A DNA stretch of 36,075 nt from assembly GCA_002440825.1 (NCBI GenBank), contig DJVH01000071.1, positions 1 through 36,075 of the forward strand, in the 5' to 3' direction. This DNA comes from Bacteriovoracaceae bacterium UBA6261. Its GTDB lineage: Bacteria; Bdellovibrionota; Bacteriovoracia; Bacteriovoracales; Bacteriovoracaceae. Positions 1 to 7,369 of this stretch are shown here, one piece after another (the stretch's first letter is position 1; every line of letters starts with the position of its first letter). The notes under the pieces were generated by a model. The model saw only the letters and a program-made list of their open reading frames with translations. It made no database searches and was not told where the DNA came from. Both the position numbers and the translations under genes were made by a program.

Positions 1-417
1 TACATTGATATCTGAAAGCATGAGACCGCTTGAAAAAGGAACAACGGCAAGAGTTGCAAAAACACCGATCATACAAAGGAAAGGAGCCAGAATAAATGTG
101 AATTTATCCGCTTGAGCTGGAATGATGTCTTCTTTAAGAATCATCTTCACACCGTCAGCAAGGAATTGAAGAATTCCGTACGGACCAACACGGTTAGGAC
201 CTTGTCTCATTTGAAGGTCAGCAGAAATTTTTCTTTCAGCGTATGTCCCAAGACCACCGATTGTTGCAAGGGCCCCAACGACTATCAGAGCACCGATTGC
301 GAAAATAACAAAGGCTACCAGTGAAGTAGCATCAAAGCCTAATGCTTTTGAAAGCCAGGCAACTGCGTTTGTGAATTCTTTTGATTGTGAAAGATAGGTG
401 ACTACAGTTGAGTTCAT
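1..417 (-). CDS. nuoH: NADH-quinone oxidoreductase subunit H (partial, N-terminal 139 residues)
   Basis: Membrane subunit of respiratory complex I that helps form the quinone-binding pocket. The reading frame starts at the ATG at 417 and leaves the window at position 1 without a stop. After a first membrane helix (about residues 20-45) comes the family hallmark AERKISADLQMRQGPNRVGP, followed by YGILQFLADGVKM and a second hydrophobic stretch. The start overlaps the nuoA stop by one base (TAATG), so the two are translationally coupled. In the usual nuo operon subunits B-G lie between A and H; here H follows A directly. Identity is certain from the motif; only the C-terminal half is missing because of the window edge. 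Confidence 0.95.
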   Translation of the reverse strand, partial: MNSTVVTYLSQSKEFTNAVAWLSKALGFDATSLVAFVIFAIGALIVVGALATIGGLGTYAERKISADLQMRQGPNRVGPYGILQFLADGVKMILKEDIIPAQADKFTFILAPFLCMIGVFATLAVVPFSSGLMLSDINV

Positions 418-854
418 TACTTATCCTTTGAGAGAGCGTTAACTTGTTGAGTAGAAGGAGCATTGAACGACTTAACCCAATCAAGGTCGCCTTTTTTCCA
501 GCAGTAAACAATTCCTGCAACAAGAATCAACGTGAACGTAAAAATTGAAATAAGAAGAGTTCCTCCGAGACCGATTTCGTTGAAGTGTTTAAACACTGCC
601 GCTACCGGAAACATCAGAGCACTTTCCACATCAAAAATGATGAAGATAAGAGCAATAACGTAGAAACGAACGTTGAAATTTGCCCACGCACTACCGATCG
701 GCTCTTCACCACACTCGTAAGCAGTTTCTTTAAGTTTGTTAGGATGGTGAGGACGAATGATACTCCCCAACAGCATAGATCCACCGGCCACAAGCAAAGC
801 GAGCGCAATTAAAATTACGACGGGCATGTAGACGTCTAGATTGAATGTCGACAT
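417..854 (-). CDS. nuoA: NADH-quinone oxidoreductase subunit A
   Basis: Small membrane subunit of complex I, 145 residues, close to the usual length. Three hydrophobic helices are visible (about 10-33, 66-88, 95-118). The loop after helix 1 carries the conserved YECGEEPIGSAWANFNVRFYV signature, with the cysteine found in most NuoA/ND3 proteins, and FDVESALMFP follows in helix 2. The start ATG at 854 is preceded by CGGAG with 6-7 bases spacing. It is the first gene of a leftward operon running into nuoH and is divergent from mfd; promoters for both must lie in the roughly 100 bases between them. Confidence 0.95.
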   Translation of the reverse strand: MSTFNLDVYMPVVILIALALLVAGGSMLLGSIIRPHHPNKLKETAYECGEEPIGSAWANFNVRFYVIALIFIIFDVESALMFPVAAVFKHFNEIGLGGTLLISIFTFTLILVAGIVYCWKKGDLDWVKSFNAPSTQQVNALSKDK

Positions 855-909
855 CTTGATCTCCGAGATAAAAAATCCAATTTTTTAGTTTCCTTAGATT
901 ACACGAAAA

Positions 910-915
910 TATAAT
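910..915 (+). promoter_or_regulatory. mfd: Probable -10 box of the mfd promoter
   Basis: A perfect TATAAT lies in the divergent nuoA-mfd spacer; no good -35 hexamer is seen 16-18 bases upstream. Transcription would start near 922, which leaves only about 8 bases before the TTG at 930 and about 32 before the ATG at 954. This is one reason to prefer the ATG as the mfd start. Confidence 0.45.
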
Positions 916-953
916 ATCTTGGAAAGATTTTGTTTGCTCAACAAGATAATCCT

Positions 954-3900
954 ATGACTCATTTCAATTCACTGCTTCAAAAAATTTTAAATTGGGATGA
1001 GCATAGCTCATCACAGTTGCACTTGTATGGTGCGAGCATGGAGCAGTGGGCTTTTATCATCAGTACTTTTCTCAAAGAAAGTCCGCAATTATTTCTCAAA
1101 AAATCTCATTTGATTGTCGCCTCCTCAAACGATGAAGCAGAGGATCTGACGCAAGCCTTGCAAAACCTTCAATTAGACCTGGAAGTTCTTTTTTATCCCG
1201 GACTTGAAGCTTCGCCGTATAGCGGAGTTATTTCGTCGGAAAAAAGTTTTTATGATCGAATGGAGGTTCTCAGCCGCTTAAATACAATCAAAAGTACGAG
1301 AAGCAAATTTATTTTAATAACTTCGTTTGAAGCGCTGTCCTTTAAAACTCCAGCTCCAACTTTTTTCAATGAATTTAGTTTTCAATTAAAAGTTGATGAC
1401 ATCATCGCGCCGATTGATCTCGCAAAAAAATTAGTTGGAATGGGCTACTCGTCGGCCACATCGGTGGAGGAGCCCGGCACTTTTATTCAAAAAGGCCAAA
1501 TCTTTGATCTTTACCCCGTTGGCTCTGCTCCGGTGCGTTTATCGTATTTTGACGATTTGATTGAAAGCATTCACGAAATTGATCTGGAAACGCAAAAGAC
1601 AATTAAGGGCAAAAACTTTAACGAAATACAAATTTCACCGGCTGCCGGAATTTTTTCTACAGATGATTTTCCTGTCACGTTAAGAGAAAATATTCCACAA
1701 TTCGGGCCTTCATATAAAAACAAGTTCGAATTCAGAAAAGCTTTATTCAGTCGCTTGTCGGACGGAATGCTATTTGAAAATTATCCTGTCTATGTCCCGC
1801 TCTTTTTCAAGAAACCAGGAACGCTCTTCGATTATTTCGATCCAAACGAGTGCCTTATATCCATTTTGAGTGCCAATGAAACTTATCGATCATATTTAGA
1901 ATATGTTGAATCCATGCGCGTTGAATTTGAAAATGAAGAGAAGAGTGAAAGCAGCGAAAACATTCTTCCGCATTTTGACAATATATATGATTTTTCTTTC
2001 ATGCGTGATCTCGACAGTAAGAAAGTCATACTCATTGATCAGCTCAACTTAAATTTAAATTTTGCCGAAGTCGAAGACTCGATTGACCTGAAGCTGGTTA
2101 AGACAAAAACCTTTCTCAATCAACATATAAATCCTGCTTTACCTAAACCTGAATATATCAAAGAAGCCCTTAATTTCATCGGAAAGCATTTTTTATTTCA
2201 AGGTCAGATTTATTTTTCTTCTTATAGTGAAGCTTCAAAAAATGAAATCAAACATCTACTGGACATGCAGGATTACACCAACGAATTAAAAGATCGCATC
2301 CAGTTTCTTCCTTATAAAATAGCAGAAGGTTTTTATTACGAGGGTGAAAAATTCCTCATCATTTCTGATGGAGACTTATTTGCTGCGAAGAAAACAAAAG
2401 TATCCAAGTCGCAAAAAATTGACCTCGATCTTTTTGCAGAACAGCTCGCCACGCTCAAGGCTGGTGATTTCGTCATTCACAATGAATACGGCGTGGGTGA
2501 ATACCTTGGACTTGAATCATTAAATATCGGCGGTGAAAAATCAGATTTTCTGGTTTTAAAATATGCTGAAAACGATAAAGTCTATGTTCCCGTTTATAAA
2601 TTAAACCAAATTCAAAAACATGCTGATGCTCATGCTGGGCTTAAAAAAGACAGTTTGAGAACAAATAAGTTCCTTGCTTTAAAAGCGAGGGCTAGAACTT
2701 CTGCCAAAGCACTGGCTTTCGATTTATTAAAACTGCAGGCGGAGAGACAGTCATCAGCTGCCTATGCTTTTTCTGAACCGGATCATCTTTACAAAGAATT
2801 CGAATTAGCATTCCCCTTTGATGAAACGCCTGACCAGGCTCGAGCCATTGACGATGTCATCGCGGCGATGCAGAAGCCTGTTCCCATGGATTTTCTTGTC
2901 TGTGGAGATGTTGGATTTGGAAAAACTGAAGTGGCCATGAGAGCAGCTTTCAAAGCTGTTGAAGATAAAAAACAAGTTGCCGTTTTAGTTCCCACAACTA
3001 TTCTGGCGCTTCAACATTACAACTCTTTCATAAAACGTTTTAAAGACTTTCCTGTCAGAATTGAATTTATCTCCCGTTTCAAATCGCCGAAAGAATCCAA
3101 AGAAATTCTTCAAAAAGTGGAAAAAGGCGAGATTGATATTTTGATTGGGACGCACAAGTTGCTTTCAGACAAATTGAAGTTTGCTGATCTCGGTCTAGTT
3201 ATTGTCGATGAAGAACAGCGGTTCGGTGTAGGCCACAAAGAAAAGCTGAAACTGATGAAAGCTTCTGTTGATTTTTTAACCTTAACAGCAACTCCAATTC
3301 CAAGAACTTTACAGATGGCCTTTTTGGGATTGAGAGACCTTGCACTTATAAAGACTGCACCACCCAGAAGACAATCAATTAAAACTTACGTGATTAAAGA
3401 AGATGAGCTGACAATTCAAAACGCAATTCAAAAAGAGTTGATTAGAGGCGGGCAGGTCTTTCTTGTTCACAACAAAGTAAACGATATTGAACAATATACG
3501 GCTTCCATCCGGGAACTTGTACCCGATGCAAAGATTACGTTTGCTCACGGTCAGATGGGAGAAAAAGAACTTGAAGACCGCATCAACTCTTTTTATAACG
3601 GTCAATATCAAGTCCTCATCGCTACAACTATTATTGAATCGGGGATTGATATTCCCAATGCCAATACCATGATCATCGACAGGGCGGATACCTATGGACT
3701 TGCACAACTCCATCAGTTGCGCGGAAGAATCGGCCGTTCTGATAAAAAAGCATATGCTTATTTTGTTGTTCCACGTATGCGCGAAATTTCCACGATTGCA
3801 CAGAAAAGACTTCATGCCCTTCAGACCTATGCAGATATGGGGGCCGGGTTTAATATCGCTTCGGTCGATCTTGAAATTCGTGGGGCAGGGGACATTCTTG

Positions 3901-4460
3901 GGGCAACCCAATCAGGACACATTGAAGCTGTGGGGCTTGAGCTTTATATGGAACTACTTAAGGACGCGATTAATGAAATCCGCGGGGAAAGAAAAATCCT
4001 TAAGAAGGATATTGAAATACTTACTCCCTTTCCAGCCTTTATACCAAATCATTATATCAATGATCCAGGCGAACGCTTGAAGCAATATAAGCGTCTTTCA
4101 AATTGCGAATCAATTTCTTTACTTGAAAATATCAAAGAAGAATTTGAAGATATTTATGGATTGTTCAGCGAAGAACTTTCCAACTTGTTCGTTGTTCTTG
4201 AAACCAGAATTTATCTTCAGACTTTGGGCTTAAAATCTGTTCAGGTAGCGGGTTCATCTATTACGTTAAAGTTTGATAAGGGCTTCCTGGAAGCCAATAT
4301 TGAGTTGCGCGATAGAGTTGTGAATTTTTTCATCTCCCGCCCGAAAATCTATCAATTTACTCCGGATTATCGAGTCATCTATAATCATAAAACACCAGTG
4401 ACTCAGAGTGATTTAATCAAGTTTTCAAAAGATATCAGTGAGCATTTAGTGCCTAAGTGA
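954..4460 (+). CDS. mfd: Transcription-repair coupling factor Mfd
   Basis: DNA translocase that removes RNA polymerase stalled at lesions and recruits UvrA. It has 1168 residues from the ATG at 954, against about 1150 in E. coli. Seen in order: a UvrB-like N-terminal region (KGQIFDLYPVGSAPVRLSYFDD), the RNA-polymerase interaction domain around 500-570 (GDFVIHNEYGVGEYLG), and Walker A GFGKTE with K657. DEEQRFGVGHKE follows from 752, then TATPIPRTLQMAFLG, QLRGRIGR at 921-928 and a C-terminal TRCF domain. An in-frame TTG at 930 would add 8 residues, but it sits almost on the predicted transcription start. UvrA, its repair partner, is encoded 2.9 kb downstream on the same strand. Confidence 0.97.
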   Translation: MTHFNSLLQKILNWDEHSSSQLHLYGASMEQWAFIISTFLKESPQLFLKKSHLIVASSNDEAEDLTQALQNLQLDLEVLFYPGLEASPYSGVISSEKSFYDRMEVLSRLNTIKSTRSKFILITSFEALSFKTPAPTFFNEFSFQLKVDDIIAPIDLAKKLVGMGYSSATSVEEPGTFIQKGQIFDLYPVGSAPVRLSYFDDLIESIHEIDLETQKTIKGKNFNEIQISPAAGIFSTDDFPVTLRENIPQFGPSYKNKFEFRKALFSRLSDGMLFENYPVYVPLFFKKPGTLFDYFDPNECLISILSANETYRSYLEYVESMRVEFENEEKSESSENILPHFDNIYDFSFMRDLDSKKVILIDQLNLNLNFAEVEDSIDLKLVKTKTFLNQHINPALPKPEYIKEALNFIGKHFLFQGQIYFSSYSEASKNEIKHLLDMQDYTNELKDRIQFLPYKIAEGFYYEGEKFLIISDGDLFAAKKTKVSKSQKIDLDLFAEQLATLKAGDFVIHNEYGVGEYLGLESLNIGGEKSDFLVLKYAENDKVYVPVYKLNQIQKHADAHAGLKKDSLRTNKFLALKARARTSAKALAFDLLKLQAERQSSAAYAFSEPDHLYKEFELAFPFDETPDQARAIDDVIAAMQKPVPMDFLVCGDVGFGKTEVAMRAAFKAVEDKKQVAVLVPTTILALQHYNSFIKRFKDFPVRIEFISRFKSPKESKEILQKVEKGEIDILIGTHKLLSDKLKFADLGLVIVDEEQRFGVGHKEKLKLMKASVDFLTLTATPIPRTLQMAFLGLRDLALIKTAPPRRQSIKTYVIKEDELTIQNAIQKELIRGGQVFLVHNKVNDIEQYTASIRELVPDAKITFAHGQMGEKELEDRINSFYNGQYQVLIATTIIESGIDIPNANTMIIDRADTYGLAQLHQLRGRIGRSDKKAYAYFVVPRMREISTIAQKRLHALQTYADMGAGFNIASVDLEIRGAGDILGATQSGHIEAVGLELYMELLKDAINEIRGERKILKKDIEILTPFPAFIPNHYINDPGERLKQYKRLSNCESISLLENIKEEFEDIYGLFSEELSNLFVVLETRIYLQTLGLKSVQVAGSSITLKFDKGFLEANIELRDRVVNFFISRPKIYQFTPDYRVIYNHKTPVTQSDLIKFSKDISEHLVPK

Positions 4461-4550
4461 TTTTGTGTTTGAAAATTTAAAATTCTGTTATCATTAAAAT
4501 GTATCAAATTTATTTGTGCGTTTTAGAAATACCATTTCAGGATTTAAAGG

Positions 4551-5399
4551 ATGAAAAAATCTAAACTAGTACTGGCCTCGACACTTCTTGCTTCATTTGC
4601 TGCTTTTTCTCAAACAACACAAGCGCCTCAAGCTCCGGTTGCGAAACCAGATCCAGTCGTTGCTACGGTGAATGGGACTGAAATTAAAAAGACTCAACTT
4701 GATCAGGCGTTCGAACAGAACTTGATGTACGTTTCCGATAAAGTTGTCACGAAGGAAAAAGTTCTTAACGATATCATCAACCGCGAAATCGGAGTGAAGA
4801 AAGCTAAAGAAGCTAAGCTTCAGGATGATCCTGTAGTTAAAGCAAAAATGGAAGACGTCCTTTATCACGCCCAGATTTCAAAGGATCTGGAAAAGAAACT
4901 TCAAGGTATAACAGTTACCGACAAAGAAGCGCAGGATTATTACGCAAAAAACAAAGAATACAGAACGGCTCATATCCTTTTCCGCATCAGAGTCACACCT
5001 CAAAAAGAAGAAACTGAAGAGGCAATGAAAAAGGCTCTTGAAGTTTACAAAGAACTTCAGGCAAAACCACAAATGTGGCCGGAACTTGCCAATAAATACT
5101 CTCAAAGCTCTACAGCTCCAGCTGGTGGAGACCTTGGCTTTAACCCAGCGGTAAAATACGCTCCGGAATTTTTCAAAGCGATCAATGGCAAGCCTAACGG
5201 ATACATTTCACCGCCAGTAAGAACGCAATTTGGTATTCACATTATTAAAGTTCTTGGTGTTCATGAGTGGAAAGAAGTTGATCCGGCTATTTACAAAAAG
5301 ATCGTTTACGATCAAAAAAGAGACAAGATTCTTGAAGAGTATTTTGCAGATGCGCGCAAAGGCGCTCAGATCAAAATCAACAAGGAATACTTGAAATAA
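4551..5399 (+). CDS. Periplasmic PpiC/parvulin-type peptidyl-prolyl isomerase
   Basis: Predicted secreted foldase of 282 residues. The N-terminus (KK, then LVLASTLLASFAAFS) is a signal peptide probably cut near residue 20. Residues 35-125 form a SurA_N-like chaperone region (VATVNGTEIKKTQLDQAFEQ). The parvulin domain (about 140-238) has the family motifs YRTAHILFRI, LANKYSQSSTAPAGGDLGF and TQFGIHIIKVLG, so it looks catalytically competent. The ATG follows CAGGA by 8 bases. It lies upstream of a second SurA-like gene, with a terminator between, so the two are probably transcribed separately. PrsA/PpiD/Cbf2-like naming cannot be settled by eye. Confidence 0.88.
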   Translation: MKKSKLVLASTLLASFAAFSQTTQAPQAPVAKPDPVVATVNGTEIKKTQLDQAFEQNLMYVSDKVVTKEKVLNDIINREIGVKKAKEAKLQDDPVVKAKMEDVLYHAQISKDLEKKLQGITVTDKEAQDYYAKNKEYRTAHILFRIRVTPQKEETEEAMKKALEVYKELQAKPQMWPELANKYSQSSTAPAGGDLGFNPAVKYAPEFFKAINGKPNGYISPPVRTQFGIHIIKVLGVHEWKEVDPAIYKKIVYDQKRDKILEEYFADARKGAQIKINKEYLK

Positions 5400-5430
5400 A
5401 AAAGTCTCCCCTGGTCCAATCCATAGATAG

Positions 5431-5458
5431 AACCCCAGCTAGTCCCTGGGGTTTTTTT
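5431..5458 (+). terminator. Rho-independent terminator after the PpiC gene
   Basis: An 8-bp perfect stem AACCCCAG/CTGGGGTT with a 7-base loop (5439-5445) runs into a tract of seven T (5452-5458). It is 31 bases after the stop of the parvulin gene. Confidence 0.9.
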
Positions 5459-5470
5459 ATGCCTAAAAAC

Positions 5471-5499
5471 TTGCGACTTCAATGCAGGAGTCATATAAC
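5471..5499 (+). promoter_or_regulatory. Putative sigma-70 promoter for the surA-like/pdxA/uvrA operon
   Basis: TTGCGA (5471-5476) and TATAAC (5494-5499) are separated by exactly 17 bases. They lie just after the preceding terminator and about 30 bases before the next start codon. The match is 4/6 and 5/6 to the consensus; the position fits a new transcription unit. Confidence 0.5.
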
Positions 5500-5530
5500 T
5501 TTACTTAGTCTTATTCCTAAGTAGGTTTTC

Positions 5531-6448
5531 ATGAAATCGATTTTGTCTTTTTTAATTACTGCATTGCTTTTCAATTCTGTTGTAGAAGCAAAATTGCTCG
5601 ATAAAATTTCTGCCATTGTCGATGACAACATCATTACCCTTTCACAAGTACAGCGTATTACCAAAAGCCTTGCGATTAAAAAAAACGTAGCGCCAATGAT
5701 TTACGATAAGAATGCTTATACCAACGAAGAGATCACTGCGATTCTTGTGAATAAATATCTTATCAGAGCAAAACTGGCAGAACTTGGGTATTCCATTACT
5801 GACGATCAAGTTGAAGCTCAGATTAAGGCCAATGAGAAAAGGTTAAATGTTGACCGCAAAGCCCTTATGGGTTTTTTAAAGCAGCAAGGATCAACCTTTG
5901 ACGAATATTTTGAAACACTTCGTGAAGCCATCGAATACAGCTATTTCATCAATAGAGTCATCTCTCCAACCATTGCTGTTTCTGAGCAGGACGTAAAGAA
6001 TACTTATTTTAAAAAGAATATTAAAGATTCCAGAATGAATTTCAAATACACTCTTATCGATTACTCTATCGGTAAAGATGTCATGCCTAAAGTAGATAAA
6101 GGACAGCTGGAAAGTGTGGTAAAACAATACCGTATAAACGGCGTGCTTCCAGATTCTTTTTCAACGTTGGCAGTAACAAATCTGGACGACATTACAGAAG
6201 AAGGGATTGCGCCTGAACTTAAAAATCTTTTAAAACATACTGATGAAGGCACTCTAAGTTCATCAATCATTTTGAATGGTCAACATCACGTCTTCTTTGT
6301 AGCTAAAAAAGATCTTGTTGAATCAGAAGAATTCGCAAAACAAAAAGACAAGATTCGCGAAGAATTATTTGAAGCTGCAGTTAAATCTGAATCTGCCGTC
6401 TGGTTTGAAAGAGAAAGAAACAAGCACTATATTAAAATCTCACTCTAA
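5531..6448 (+). CDS. SurA-like periplasmic chaperone
   Basis: A 305-residue exported protein with a signal peptide probably cut after VVEA (residue 20). The start of the mature protein, LLDKISAIVDDNIITLSQV, and the following helices resemble the SurA N-terminal chaperone domain that binds unfolded outer-membrane proteins. The region 140-260 occupies the place of a parvulin domain but lacks a clear HILI...GGDLG...FGxHI pattern, so isomerase activity is doubtful. It stands directly before pdxA, a neighbourhood also seen in the E. coli lptD-surA-pdxA cluster, which supports the SurA reading. Full SurA has two parvulin domains and about 430 residues, so this is a shortened relative. Confidence 0.75.
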   Translation: MKSILSFLITALLFNSVVEAKLLDKISAIVDDNIITLSQVQRITKSLAIKKNVAPMIYDKNAYTNEEITAILVNKYLIRAKLAELGYSITDDQVEAQIKANEKRLNVDRKALMGFLKQQGSTFDEYFETLREAIEYSYFINRVISPTIAVSEQDVKNTYFKKNIKDSRMNFKYTLIDYSIGKDVMPKVDKGQLESVVKQYRINGVLPDSFSTLAVTNLDDITEEGIAPELKNLLKHTDEGTLSSSIILNGQHHVFFVAKKDLVESEEFAKQKDKIREELFEAAVKSESAVWFERERNKHYIKISL

Positions 6449-6466
6449 GCAGCTAAGGCTTAAGAA

Positions 6467-7369
6467 ATGATTTATGTGACTCAAGGACATGAAAAAGGAA
6501 TTGGGCTGGAAATATTTCTCAAGTCCTTTCTGATGCTTTCGAGTGAAGAGCAAAAACAAATTGCTCTTGTCTGCAGCTCAAAAGATCTCAATCAAAATTT
6601 AAAAGATTTAAGTTTTAAAAAAGAATCCTTCAAAGCTTTAAAAATTATCGAGAACAACGGGTCATCAGGACATTCTTCTACCGACTCACTCTTGACTGCC
6701 TTAACATTGATATCTCCGGAAGATATACTGGTCACCCTGCCAACTTCAAAAGATCAACTTAAACTAAATGGCATAAACATGGCCGGTTATACTGAGTTTT
6801 TCCGCAGCTATTATGGAAATAAAGATATTGCCATGACGTTTAAAGGACTTCACCAAAATGTTCTTTTAATCACTGATCACATTCCGTTGAAAAAAGTTCC
6901 TACCGCGATTACTGAAGAAACTATAATTAACAAGCTTTCTTTAACAATAGATAATTTTAAGAAATACTTCTTCCCATTCGAAGAAGTTATCTTTGCTGGT
7001 ATAAATCCCCACGCCGGAGAAAATGGAATTCTGGGCGATGAGGAAAAGACTATCCGCTCAGCGATCCTTACACTTGAAAAAAGCTATGGGAAAATTTTCA
7101 AAGGACCTTTGTCTGGCGACACTCTTCACTATGTCGAGGATAGCCATAAGAAACAACTCATGGTTTACATGTTTCACGACCAGGGCCTTCCGCAGTTTAA
7201 AGCTCAATATGGTCTTATTGGATTAAATGTAACACTTGGCTTGCCGTTCCTGCGTCTAAGCGTTGACCATGGCACCGCCTTTGAATTATATGGTAAAAAT
7301 AAGGCGAACATTACTGGAATGCTCTACCTGTTAAAAAATTGTTTTGAGGTCTCTCGTGTCAATAAATGA
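6467..7369 (+). CDS. pdxA: PdxA-family 4-hydroxythreonine-4-phosphate dehydrogenase, divergent
   Basis: PdxA oxidises 4-phosphohydroxy-L-threonine in pyridoxal phosphate synthesis. The 300 residues (E. coli 329) keep the C-terminal hallmarks NPHAGENG, GPLSGDTLHY, FHDQGLPQFK and NVTLGLPFLRLSVDHGTA. They also keep three histidines expected to hold the metal (H138, H182, H237). The N-terminal motif normally reading GDPAGIGPE is changed to GHEKGIGLE, and the first 100 residues are poorly conserved. It lies 18 bases after the surA-like stop and overlaps the uvrA start region, so it belongs to that operon. A PdxA2-like enzyme of different substrate use is possible. Confidence 0.82.
   Translation: MIYVTQGHEKGIGLEIFLKSFLMLSSEEQKQIALVCSSKDLNQNLKDLSFKKESFKALKIIENNGSSGHSSTDSLLTALTLISPEDILVTLPTSKDQLKLNGINMAGYTEFFRSYYGNKDIAMTFKGLHQNVLLITDHIPLKKVPTAITEETIINKLSLTIDNFKKYFFPFEEVIFAGINPHAGENGILGDEEKTIRSAILTLEKSYGKIFKGPLSGDTLHYVEDSHKKQLMVYMFHDQGLPQFKAQYGLIGLNVTLGLPFLRLSVDHGTAFELYGKNKANITGMLYLLKNCFEVSRVNK

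Noticed and set aside
3375..3911. 178-residue minus-strand frame inside mfd
   Set aside because: It is a shadow of the conserved helicase domain in the antisense frame.
5401..5440. GGTCC...AGAACC near 5414-5435 as another copy of the mnmE palindrome
   Set aside because: The two half-sites are separated by unrelated sequence and the centre CTATAG/CTATGG is missing.
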